DNA of 64,000 nucleotides from assembly GCF_021290985.1 (NCBI RefSeq), contig NZ_JAJOYU010000003.1, positions 124,001 through 188,000 of the forward strand, in the 5' to 3' direction. Positions within the stretch are counted from its first letter, which is position 1. The number at the start of each line of letters is the position of its first letter. A program made the translations under genes and the position numbers. This document shows, one piece after another, positions 55,984-63,474 of this stretch. Below the pieces are notes generated by a model. The model was not told where the DNA came from and did not search any database. It worked only from the letters and a program-made list of their open reading frames with translations. The DNA comes from Rheinheimera soli (GTDB lineage Bacteria; Pseudomonadota; Gammaproteobacteria; Enterobacterales; Alteromonadaceae).

Positions 55984-57351
55984 ATGTTTGAAAACCTGTC
56001 GGACCGCTTAACCAAAACGCTGAAGAACATCAGCGGTCGTGGTCGTTTAACTGAAGATAATATCAAAGAAACCTTACGTGAAGTACGGATGGCTTTATTA
56101 GAAGCTGACGTTGCTTTGCCTGTGGTGCGTGACTTTGTTAATCAGGTCAAAGAACGTTCTGTTGGCATTGAAGTCAGCAAAAGCCTGACACCTGGTCAGG
56201 AATTCCTGAAAATCGTCCGCAAAGCCTTAGAAGATGCGATGGGCGAAGCCAATGAAGAGCTGGCATTAAATGTTCAGCCGCCTGCAGTGGTATTAATGGC
56301 CGGTTTACAAGGTGCGGGTAAAACCACCTCTGTGGCTAAGCTTGCGAAGTTTTTAAAAGAGCGCAAAAAGAAAAAAGTATTAGTGGTCTCTGCTGACGTT
56401 TATCGTCCAGCCGCTATTAAACAGTTAGAGACGCTGGCGAAAGAAGTCGGTGTTGAATTCTTCCCAAGCGATGTTAGTCAGAAGCCTATAGATATAGTCA
56501 ACGCTGCCATAGCTCATGCCCGCTTACAAATTTTTGATGTGCTGTTAGTCGATACCGCCGGTCGTCTGCATGTTGATGAAGAAATGATGGGCGAAATTAA
56601 AGCTCTGCATGCAGCGGTTAACCCTGTCGAAACTTTGTTTGTGGTCGATGCCATGACAGGTCAGGATGCGGCCAATACGGCTAAAGCGTTTAACGAAGCT
56701 TTACCTTTGACCGGTGTGATCCTGACCAAAGCTGATGGTGATGCCCGTGGTGGTGCTGCTTTATCTATTCGTCATATCACTGGCAAGCCGATAAAGTTTA
56801 TCGGTATGGGCGAAAAAATTGACGCCTTAGAGCCATTCCATCCGGATCGTATTGCCTCCCGTATTCTGGGCATGGGCGATATGATGAGCTTGATTGAGCA
56901 AATCGAGCAAAAGGTTGATAAAGAGCAAGCCGCTAAAGTCGCTGCCAAAGTAATGAAAGGGCAGGGCTTTAGTTTAGAAGACTTCCGTGACCAGTTAGTG
57001 CAGATGCGCAGCATGGGCGGCATGATGTCGATGCTGGATAAATTACCTGGCATGAAAAACTTACCTGCTGGTGCTATGGATCAGATGGGTAATAAGCAGT
57101 TCAATAAAATGGAAGCCATTATTAATTCCATGACGAAAAAAGAGCGCTTGTTTCCTGATTTGATCAAAGGCTCTCGCAAAAAACGTATCGCAGCAGGTTC
57201 AGGCACCCAAGTGCAGGATGTGAACCAAATGCTGAAGCAATTTACCCAAATGCAGAAAATGATGAAGCAGATGTCGGGTAAAGGCGGCTTAATGAAGATG
57301 ATGCGTGGCATGGGCGGTAAGTTACCACCTGGCCTGTTACCTCCACGTTAA
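55984..57351 (+). CDS. ffh: Signal recognition particle protein Ffh
   Basis: The SRP54 GTPase that binds 4.5S RNA and signal sequences and targets membrane proteins to FtsY. The 455-residue protein has an N domain (1-95), a G domain with [10 protein letters not shown] (about 103-112), VDTAGR and [10 protein letters not shown], and a methionine-rich M domain from about residue 325 ([31 protein letters not shown]). Length matches E. coli (453). It directly precedes the rpsP operon. Confidence 0.98.
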   Translation: MFENLSDRLTKTLKNISGRGRLTEDNIKETLREVRMALLEADVALPVVRDFVNQVKERSVGIEVSKSLTPGQEFLKIVRKALEDAMGEANEELALNVQPPAVVLMAGLQGAGKTTSVAKLAKFLKERKKKKVLVVSADVYRPAAIKQLETLAKEVGVEFFPSDVSQKPIDIVNAAIAHARLQIFDVLLVDTAGRLHVDEEMMGEIKALHAAVNPVETLFVVDAMTGQDAANTAKAFNEALPLTGVILTKADGDARGGAALSIRHITGKPIKFIGMGEKIDALEPFHPDRIASRILGMGDMMSLIEQIEQKVDKEQAAKVAAKVMKGQGFSLEDFRDQLVQMRSMGGMMSMLDKLPGMKNLPAGAMDQMGNKQFNKMEAIINSMTKKERLFPDLIKGSRKKRIAAGSGTQVQDVNQMLKQFTQMQKMMKQMSGKGGLMKMMRGMGGKLPPGLLPPR

Positions 57352-57420
57352 GTCCAATTCCAGCCTGCCGTCAGTGGGTTTTGGTAAAAGCTGAAATATG
57401 CGGCCAAAGCCCGAAAAACC

Positions 57421-57448
57421 TTGCAATGCAGGCAAAAATCCGTACAAT
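57421..57448 (+). promoter_or_regulatory. Sigma-70 promoter of the rpsP-rimM-trmD-rplS operon
   Basis: TTGCAA (57421-57426) and TACAAT (57443-57448) with a 16-bp spacer. A transcript from here would begin at or just before the hairpin at 57455. Confidence 0.6.
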
Positions 57449-57454
57449 TCACCG

Positions 57455-57490
57455 ACCCCACGGTCTGACCGCGGGGTTTGTTATTTTTTT
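57455..57490 (+). terminator. Hairpin plus T-tract between ffh and rpsP (terminator or leader attenuator)
   Basis: ACCCCACGGT pairs with ACCGCGGGGT (one internal mismatch, 3-nt loop) and is followed by TTGTTATTTTTTT. It can end ffh transcription. Because it also lies just downstream of the rpsP promoter it may act in the operon leader, as ribosomal operons often do. Confidence 0.7.
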
Positions 57491-57518
57491 AAATCCTGAA
57501 CGATTATTAGAGGACGGT

Positions 57519-57770
57519 ATGGTAACTATTCGTTTACAACGTGGTGGCGCGAAAAAGCGTCCATTTTACCAAGTTGTGGTAGCGGACAGCCGTTTTGCCC
57601 GTGATGGCCGCTTCATTGAGCGCGTGGGTTTTTTCAACCCAATCGCTAGCGGTACTGAAGAGCAAACGCGTATTGACTTAGAGCGTATCAACCACTGGGT
57701 ATCGCAAGGCGCTTCTTTAAGCGACCGCGTTGCTTCATTGGTGAAAGCTGCTAAGAAAACTGCTGCTTAA
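57519..57770 (+). CDS. rpsP: 30S ribosomal protein S16
   Basis: An 83-residue structural protein of the small subunit (82 in E. coli) beginning [20 protein letters not shown], the canonical S16 start. The ATG at 57519 has AGAGGA upstream; longer in-frame forms are rejected because they run back through the hairpin and promoter. First gene of the rpsP-rimM-trmD-rplS operon. Confidence 0.98.
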   Translation: MVTIRLQRGGAKKRPFYQVVVADSRFARDGRFIERVGFFNPIASGTEEQTRIDLERINHWVSQGASLSDRVASLVKAAKKTAA

Positions 57771-57802
57771 TAGCTAAAATAAATAAAGGTCGGAGTTTCA
57801 CC

Positions 57803-58330
57803 TTGAACGGTAAAGATTTAGTTGTCTTAGGTAAGTTTGGTGCTGTTTACGGCATCAACGGGTGGCTAAAAGTAAACTCCTATACCGATATCCCGGAAGG
57901 GATTTTTGATTACACACCCTGGCAAATTCAAGTGCAGGGTAACTGGCGTCAAATGCAAATCTCCGGTAAAAAACGACATGGCAACGGCCTTATCGTAAAA
58001 CTGGCAGACGTGGCTGACCGCGACCAGGCTCAACTCTACGTAAATGCGGATATCGCAGTAGAGCGTTCTGCATTACCTCAGCTTGCTGAAGGTGATTTCT
58101 ATTGGCGTGACCTGATGGGCATGTCTGTAGTGAACGAGGCTGGTTATCACTTAGGTGAAGTGGTCGACATGATGGAAACTGGCTCAAACGACGTTCTCGT
58201 TGTGAAAGCCAATAAATCCGATGCATTTGGCAAGACGGAGCGTTTACTCCCTTTCTTGACTGACTCTGTCATTAAGGAAGTGAATAACGCTGAAAGACGT
58301 ATCTTAGTAGACTGGGATCCGGACTTTTAA
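57803..58330 (+). CDS. rimM: Ribosome maturation factor RimM
   Basis: Assists assembly of the 30S head around S19. The 175-residue product has an N-terminal RimM barrel ([21 protein letters not shown]) and a C-terminal PRC-barrel domain ([21 protein letters not shown]). The start codon is TTG with CGGAG 7 bases upstream; no ATG alternative gives a complete N-terminus. The TAA stop shares a base with the trmD ATG. Confidence 0.96.
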   Translation: MNGKDLVVLGKFGAVYGINGWLKVNSYTDIPEGIFDYTPWQIQVQGNWRQMQISGKKRHGNGLIVKLADVADRDQAQLYVNADIAVERSALPQLAEGDFYWRDLMGMSVVNEAGYHLGEVVDMMETGSNDVLVVKANKSDAFGKTERLLPFLTDSVIKEVNNAERRILVDWDPDF

Positions 58331-59106
58331 TGTCGCAGCAAGCTGGTTTGTGGGTTGGAGTTATTACTCTGTTCCCGCAGATGTTTGATGCTATTACAAA
58401 GTTTGGTGTAACAAGCCGTGCTGTAAAGCAAGGATTGTTACAGGTGGAGTGTTGGAATCCGCGGGATTATACTTCGGATAAACACAATACTGTCGATGAT
58501 CGCCCCTTTGGTGGTGGTCCCGGAATGCTGATGATGGTGCAGCCGCTGACCGACGCTATTCGCGCCGCCAAGCAAGCTGCCGGAGGGAATGTACATACGG
58601 TGTATTTGTCGCCGCAAGGCCGCAAATTAGACCAAAAAGGTGTACAGGAACTTTCACGTTACCCGAAACTGCTGTTAGTGGCAGGCCGTTACGAAGGCAT
58701 TGATGAACGCGTAATTGAAACCGAAATTGACGAAGAATGGTCAATTGGGGATTACGTGCTGAGTGGAGGCGAGTTGCCTGCGATGACGCTGATTGATGCG
58801 GTATCGCGACTGGTACCAGGCGTACTGGGGCACGAAGAGTCGGCAGAACAGGATTCGTTTGCAACTGGTTTGTTAGACTGCCCACACTACACCAGACCTG
58901 CGGTGTTAGCAGACAAAGAGGTTCCACCGGTGTTGCTGAGTGGACACCATGAAAATATACGACGCTGGCGTCTGAAACAGGCTCTTGGTAGAACCTGGTT
59001 AAGACGGCCGGATATGTTAAATACCCTGGCTCTGACTAAGGAGCAACGCAAATTACTGGATGAATTCCAATTGGAACACCAGGCGTTGCAGCAACACGAT
59101 AGTTAA
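58330..59106 (+). CDS. trmD: tRNA (guanine-N1-)-methyltransferase TrmD
   Basis: Methylates G37 of tRNAs with S-adenosylmethionine (EC 2.1.1.228). The 258-residue protein shows the trefoil-knot SPOUT signature: [14 protein letters not shown] and [19 protein letters not shown], plus the N-terminal [10 protein letters not shown] and [11 protein letters not shown]. It overlaps rimM by one base and is 22 bp before rplS. Confidence 0.98.
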   Translation: MSQQAGLWVGVITLFPQMFDAITKFGVTSRAVKQGLLQVECWNPRDYTSDKHNTVDDRPFGGGPGMLMMVQPLTDAIRAAKQAAGGNVHTVYLSPQGRKLDQKGVQELSRYPKLLLVAGRYEGIDERVIETEIDEEWSIGDYVLSGGELPAMTLIDAVSRLVPGVLGHEESAEQDSFATGLLDCPHYTRPAVLADKEVPPVLLSGHHENIRRWRLKQALGRTWLRRPDMLNTLALTKEQRKLLDEFQLEHQALQQHDS

Positions 59107-59128
59107 TTCCAGGTAAAGTGAGATTGTT

Positions 59129-59488
59129 ATGAGCAAAGTTAGCCAAAACATTATCAAGCAACTTGAAGACGAACAGTTAAAAACTGACGTGCCAGCATTT
59201 GGCCCAGGTGACACTGTAGTTGTTCAGGTTAAAGTGAAAGAAGGTGACAAAACCCGTCTGCAGGCTTACGAAGGCGTAGTTATCGCCAAACGTAACCGTG
59301 GTCTGCATTCAGCTTTCACAGTTCGTAAAATTTCCAACGGCGAAGGTGTTGAGCGTGTATTCCAGACGCACAGCCCTATGATTGACAGCATTACGCTGAA
59401 ACGCCGTGGCGCAGTCCGCCGTGCCAAGCTTTACTACTTACGCGATCGTTCAGGTAAATCAGCGCGTATCCGCGAAAAGCTTAACTAA
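59129..59488 (+). CDS. rplS: 50S ribosomal protein L19
   Basis: A 119-residue large-subunit protein (115 in E. coli) at the 30S interface, with the conserved [19 protein letters not shown] and [18 protein letters not shown]. Last gene of the rpsP operon, ended by a strong terminator at 59498-59525. Confidence 0.98.
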   Translation: MSKVSQNIIKQLEDEQLKTDVPAFGPGDTVVVQVKVKEGDKTRLQAYEGVVIAKRNRGLHSAFTVRKISNGEGVERVFQTHSPMIDSITLKRRGAVRRAKLYYLRDRSGKSARIREKLN

Positions 59489-59497
59489 GCGACTGGA

Positions 59498-59525
59498 AAG
59501 GCTGACCTTGTGTCAGCCTTTTTTT
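59498..59525 (+). terminator. Rho-independent terminator of the rpsP operon
   Basis: Stem AAGGCTGAC / GTCAGCCTT with loop CTTGT followed by seven T. Confidence 0.93.
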
Positions 59526-59547
59526 ATGTCCATGGAAGGACGGTATG

Positions 59548-59697
59548 TCGCAGCCATCCCTGGCGCTCACCCTTTGGGCCAATGCTTCGCATTGTTAAAA
59601 ATTGATCCTGACTATTTTTTATTCGCAGCCATCCTTGGCGCTCACCCTTTGGGTCAATGCTTTGCATTGTTAAAAATTGATCCTGACAATTTTTTGG
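59548..59697 (+). repeat. Tandem duplication of a 75-bp unit
   Basis: Two adjacent 75-bp copies (59548-59622 and 59623-59697) differ at about six positions, mostly C/T changes. They lie between the rplS terminator and the DnaJ-related gene. The frame is open through both copies, but half of the differences change amino acids, there is no ribosome binding site upstream, and translation is not supported. It may be a dispersed intergenic repeat. Confidence 0.85.
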
Positions 59698-59711
59698 TCT
59701 GTAATGTGACT

Positions 59712-60314
59712 ATGCACACCGAACTGCAAGCCGATTTAGTTGCCGCACTCGAAGCTTTCCTGTTATCCAGACAAGGAGAGATCAGCGAGCAGGAATTGCT
59801 GCATCAATTAAAAGCCTTTTTCCCCGAACCTCGTAGCCTCGCTGTCGATTCCTTGTTATTCCAGCAACACTTTATTCTTTATCATCATTTGTTTGTATTG
59901 CAGGCGCAGTGGCAGCAGGAGCAAGTGGCTTTATTACATATTGGTTACGCCAAAGTGATGGTCTACACGGTCAGTGCTCTGCCCGACAATGCCGTGGCTT
60001 TATGGCAGGAGCAACAGGACAAAGCGGCTTATTATCTGGATTGGCAAAATATGCGGGCTATGACGGATGATAAACTGCAGACGGTATTGGATGAATTCTG
60101 GAAAAAGCTGGCGTTGTACCAGCAGAATAAAACGCTCGATACCACAGTGTTGCAGCAAAAATGGCAGTTGCTTCAGCCTTATTCAGTGGCTCAATTGAAA
60201 AAAAACTACCGGCAACAGGCACTGCGTTTGCACCCGGATAAAGGCGGCGATGCTGCGGCTTTTCAACTGTTGCAGCAGGAGTACCAATGGTTACTTGCTG
60301 AGCTTTCTCTGTAA
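59712..60314 (+). CDS. DnaJ-related protein with C-terminal J domain
   Basis: A 200-residue protein with an N-terminal DNAJ_related-type domain (about 1-130; ELQADLVAALEAFLLSRQGEISEQELL) and a C-terminal J domain (about 145-200) in which the HPD motif occurs as RLHPDKGGD. J domains stimulate DnaK ATPase, so this is a likely co-chaperone of unknown client. ATG 59712 is preferred, with GTG 59706 as an alternative; neither has a clear ribosome binding site. Further upstream the frame continues through the 75-bp repeats, which are not counted as part of the gene. Confidence 0.85.
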   Translation: MHTELQADLVAALEAFLLSRQGEISEQELLHQLKAFFPEPRSLAVDSLLFQQHFILYHHLFVLQAQWQQEQVALLHIGYAKVMVYTVSALPDNAVALWQEQQDKAAYYLDWQNMRAMTDDKLQTVLDEFWKKLALYQQNKTLDTTVLQQKWQLLQPYSVAQLKKNYRQQALRLHPDKGGDAAAFQLLQQEYQWLLAELSL

Positions 60315-60429
60315 AGACAGCGCTAACTTAGCTTTTATCAATCACTTAGCAATATCCTCTTCTATCCATACCTCACAAAGCCCACTACAATAGCTTTATA
60401 TTGTGTTGCAACGCGACAAGGACCCTAAC

Positions 60430-61656
60430 GTGGATTCCGCCAGTTTTATCGAAAAACGCCGCTTTATCGTCAAGCTTGGCAAAATGCTGCATAAGTTTGG
60501 TACCCCTGCTTATCGTTTGGAAGCGCACTTACAGGAAGTGGCACAGTTGCTGAAAATTGGCGGCTCTTTTGCTATTACGCCTACAGTGCTGACTTTTGTG
60601 CTGTGGATCCCTGGTGATGAGAATGAATACACCCACATCTCCCGGGTGACTCCAGGCGAACTGGATTTAGGTGCCTTGTCTTATACGGATGAACTGGTGG
60701 ATGCACTCGCCAGCAGTAAACTCACCTTACAGGATGTAAATCTGCGGTTGGATCAAATAGCTGCAGCGCCAAATCCTTATTCCCGCTGGGCCACTTTTGC
60801 TGCTTTTGGTGCTGCAGGTGGTGCTTTTGCTATGCTAATGCGCGCCAGCTGGCATGATGTGTTCTGGGCCACAGTGCTGAGTCTTATTGTATATTTGTTT
60901 GTGCTCTGGTCGATGAAGTCACGCCGTGTTGCCCATATGCTGGAACCACTGGTGGCGCTAATTTCAGCCTTGTTGGCTACTGCTGTTGCAGTCTATATTG
61001 ACCCGATGATCAATGTACCCCTGGTGGTATTGTCTTCCATTATTGTATTTATTCCAGGTCTGGCTTTAACCCTGGGATTAGCAGAGCTGGCGGCCCGTCA
61101 TCTGGTATCAGGTACAGCCAGGGTGATGGATGCAGTCATGCTGCTGTTTAAGCTGTATTTTGGTGCCTTTTTAGGGGTCGCTTTAGGTCAGGTGTTATTT
61201 GGCCAGATCCCTCCGCAAATCGCGCCTTCAGTGCCAGAATGGACCAGTTGGCTGGCCGTCTCGATTTTATGTGGCAGCTTAGTGGTGGTATTTAAAGCCA
61301 GGCTGAAACATGCACTTTGGGGGATAGCTTCAGGTTTTATTGCCTATGCTGCCAGCTTAATAGGAGCCTATTATCTGGGATTGGCATTAGGAGCTTTTGT
61401 TGGTGCTTTCGCTGTTGGTTTATACGGTAATTTGTTTAACCGACTGATGAATGCCCCTGCCAGTATTGTTTCTTTGCAGGGCATGATAGTACTAGTGCCT
61501 GGCAGTAAAACCTATATGGGTTTAAATGCTTTTGTTTCAGGGCAACAAATGGTGTCAACTGAGCAACTAGGCCAGCAAACCTTTCTGATTTTTATGTCGC
61601 TGGTGGCAGGATTTATTTTTGCCAATGTGGCGTTGCCGCCGAGAAAGGCGTTGTAG
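60430..61656 (+). CDS. Threonine/serine exporter family (ThrE) protein
   Basis: A 408-residue membrane protein with a soluble N-terminal part (about 1-115, KLGKMLHKFGTPAYRLEAHL, DUF1212-type) and about ten membrane helices after residue 120, the single-chain ThrE layout. The C-terminal half carries GMIVLVPGSKTYMGLN, which is typical. The start is GTG 60430 with AAGGA 7 bases upstream; GTG 60403 would add nine residues. Substrate (Thr/Ser) is inferred from the family. Confidence 0.88.
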   Translation: MDSASFIEKRRFIVKLGKMLHKFGTPAYRLEAHLQEVAQLLKIGGSFAITPTVLTFVLWIPGDENEYTHISRVTPGELDLGALSYTDELVDALASSKLTLQDVNLRLDQIAAAPNPYSRWATFAAFGAAGGAFAMLMRASWHDVFWATVLSLIVYLFVLWSMKSRRVAHMLEPLVALISALLATAVAVYIDPMINVPLVVLSSIIVFIPGLALTLGLAELAARHLVSGTARVMDAVMLLFKLYFGAFLGVALGQVLFGQIPPQIAPSVPEWTSWLAVSILCGSLVVVFKARLKHALWGIASGFIAYAASLIGAYYLGLALGAFVGAFAVGLYGNLFNRLMNAPASIVSLQGMIVLVPGSKTYMGLNAFVSGQQMVSTEQLGQQTFLIFMSLVAGFIFANVALPPRKAL

Positions 61657-61671
61657 AAAATTCGATTTTCG

Positions 61672-61857
61672 TTATACCCAAAGTAATTGATGTTGCAGCG
61701 CGACGACAAGCGTTGGAGACCCCGGGAGCATAGTAGTCCTATGTTTCTATGGATTGAGGCGTATGCTCGCCAGAGACCAAAGTTAATACCTTTAAATAAA
61801 TTGCTGGGGCGAGGAGCGCAGTCAACAAAGCTGCGGCTTCAAGTACGAAGGGTATAA
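61672..61857. repeat. 186-bp element with imperfect terminal inverted repeats (MITE-like)
   Basis: The ends are 28-bp imperfect inverted repeats: TTATACCC...GCAGC on the left and GCTGC...GGGTATAA on the right, 21 of 28 matching. Internally GAGCATA (61726-61732) pairs with TATGCTC (61762-61768), and CATAG with CTATG. There is no open reading frame. It resembles a non-autonomous palindromic intergenic element; no second copy is in this window. Confidence 0.65.
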
Positions 61858-61858
61858 A

Positions 61859-62080
61859 AAAATCGTCGGGAAACGATTTTCACTCACATCGTCCATGATG
61901 CTCGCCTTCGGCAGCTGAAGCTGTGAAAAACGGCTATCCTGCCGTTTTTCACATTGGAGCGAAGCGACGATGGCCTGTCAGGGCGAAACCGGTAAAAGCA
62001 TTGCCAACAGTTTGGCAATGCCCGGATGAGCGCCAGCGGCTCTGCCGGCTGGCCGGAACATTTTGCAGGACAGCAAATGT
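61859..62080. repeat. Cluster of hairpins related to the structured repeat family at 29.9-30.2 kb
   Basis: Hairpins in order: AAAATCGT/ACGATTTT with loop CGGGAA (61859-61880); a 13-bp stem around ACGGC/GCCGT with loop TATCCT, the reverse complement of AGGATA (61922-61953); a 10-bp stem GCATTGCCAA/TTGGCAATGC with loop CAGT (61998-62021); and ACATTTTGC/GCAAATGT with loop AGGACA and one bulge (62058-62080). The CGGGA and AGGACA loops recur from the region near the tRNA-Arg genes. No gene is seen in it. Confidence 0.65.
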
Positions 62081-62104
62081 AAAAAAGCTGCGATTAACGC
62101 AGCT
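62081..62104 (-). terminator. Terminator overlapping the stop codon of the HTH-receiver gene
   Basis: On the minus strand a 7-bp stem AGCTGCG / CGCAGCT with loop TTAAT, followed by six T. The TAA stop codon of the gene lies in the loop, so the last codons form one arm. Confidence 0.8.
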
Positions 62105-62672
62105 CTTGTAACAACTTCTCTAAGCGGTCTTTTAAGTCGCTAAACAGCAGTGGCTTGCGCATCAGTTGCACTGAATCCGGTAAACCGCCACCAGAGGCAA
62201 TTTCAGCATCTGTTAAAGCAGTTACCACAATAATTTTCATATTCTCGTGGCGAGGAGATAACTTCAGTTCACGGATCATCTGAAAACCATCCAGTTCAGG
62301 CATTTGCAAATCTGAGATCAGAATCTGTGGTGCCCATTCGCCAATTTTTAATAAACCAGCTATACCGTTGGTAACTGATTGCAAACTGATAGGTAAACCC
62401 CAGGATTCAATTTGCAGGCTATAAAGTTGCTTGAGTAACTCATCATCTTCAGCCAATAGAATGCGAACCGAATTATCAACAGGTTGAGTTTGATTTTTCA
62501 GCAGAAGGCGTTCGACAGAAGATTGAGTGACACGACGATGACCACCAGGAGTTTTCCAGGCGTCCAGAGCACCTTTCTCCACCCATAACTGCACGGTGCG
62601 TAAAGAAACACCAAGTAAATCAGCAGCTTGTTGAGTCGACAATAAAGGTTCTGTGTGTTTACTTTTGTTCAT
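62094..62672 (-). CDS. Response regulator with N-terminal MerR/excisionase-type HTH and C-terminal receiver domain
   Basis: A 192-residue protein in an inverted layout: the DNA-binding domain comes first (about 8-57, LLSTQQAADLLGVSLRTVQLW with the GGHRRV wing), then a receiver domain (about 68-190) with acidic pocket Glu75-Asp77, phospho-acceptor Asp121 in ISDLQMPELDGF, Thr151 and Lys173. All residues for phosphorylation are present. No histidine kinase is adjacent. It may be a DNA-binding phospho-switch; targets are unknown. Confidence 0.88.
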   Translation of the reverse strand: MNKSKHTEPLLSTQQAADLLGVSLRTVQLWVEKGALDAWKTPGGHRRVTQSSVERLLLKNQTQPVDNSVRILLAEDDELLKQLYSLQIESWGLPISLQSVTNGIAGLLKIGEWAPQILISDLQMPELDGFQMIRELKLSPRHENMKIIVVTALTDAEIASGGGLPDSVQLMRKPLLFSDLKDRLEKLLQELR

Positions 62673-62775
62673 ACGGGGCTAGTGGGTATCATATTTTGTA
62701 TTTTTATCAATTCTAGACGAGAACACAGGTCGCTGTCACTTTATTTTTTGTGATTTTAAACCGCTTTTTTTTCAC

Positions 62776-63126
62776 TTATCGCTCCTGACTCTTTGACCTG
62801 AAAGGCAAAATGGTAGCGCAGGGCTTTTTCGGCGGTTTTTGCGGCGCGCATAACTGCTCCAAGGCATCCTGCATCCGGCTCATTTCTGACAACATGAGTT
62901 GATAGGCTCTGGTTAGCCGGACCAGAGGCGCTTTATATCTTAACTGTTCTGACTGCAGCCTGAACAAGGTTTGCTGAATGGCCTTTCTTCCCCTGTCGTC
63001 ACTTTGCGCATCAATAAGCTCCTGATTCAATTTTTTCTGTAACTCATCCAGTGCAGCCGGGTTCTGTTTTGCCATGCTGAGTAACTCATCAAAAGCGGGC
63101 AGCGGTGAATAAGGGGGAGCAGCCAT
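62776..63126 (-). CDS. DUF3135 domain-containing protein
   Basis: A 116-residue, highly charged helical protein whose first 60 residues (LPAFDELLSMAKQNPAALDELQ...) match the DUF3135 pattern; residues 60-95 form a further helix and the tail is Pro/Lys-rich. There is no signal peptide or membrane helix. The function is unknown. It is upstream of and on the same strand as the HTH-receiver gene, 103 bp away, and is divergent from the DAHP synthase gene. Confidence 0.72.
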   Translation of the reverse strand: MAAPPYSPLPAFDELLSMAKQNPAALDELQKKLNQELIDAQSDDRGRKAIQQTLFRLQSEQLRYKAPLVRLTRAYQLMLSEMSRMQDALEQLCAPQKPPKKPCATILPFRSKSQER

Positions 63127-63385
63127 AAGCTAGCCTATACAGAGTTAGAGTTAGTTAAGTTTTAGTGTAGACCATCCAGTTCTGACCGTTGTTCCTGTGG
63201 TTTTAATACTCGCAACAGGTAGAAACCTGAACTATTGAGCCTAATGATTTGCATTGTATTGTTAAGTGTACGGTTGTTGATTTTCTTGATTCTGCTTTAT
63301 TGTCTTTATTTGTTTGGCTTTAAAGGTTGACTTGTGGGCCTTTGGTTTTTAATATGCCTGCATTCGTAATTAATTGAATACGTGT

Positions 63386-63403
63386 TGTAAATATAAGTTT
63401 ACT
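63386..63403. promoter_or_regulatory. TyrR-box-like site upstream of the DAHP synthase gene
   Basis: TGTAAA, six bases, TTTACT matches the TyrR box (TGTAAA-N6-TTTACA) at 11 of 12 positions. It lies 72 bp before the start codon. The rest of the 348-bp gap (63127-63474) is A/T-rich with no gene seen. Confidence 0.6.
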
Positions 63404-63474
63404 GGTGTTCTGCTTGCATTTATCAAGTAAAAACCGGCGCTTTGGCAACGCATGATGCAAACAGGAGCATTTAA

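Noticed and set aside
59406-59711. Long N-terminal extension of the DnaJ-related protein back into rplS
   Set aside because: It would overlap rplS and the terminator, has no ribosome binding site, and family members start near residue MHTELQ.
61923-62111. 62-codon plus-strand frame in the hairpin cluster
   Set aside because: It consists almost wholly of palindromic repeat sequence and runs into the terminator and end of the minus-strand regulator gene.
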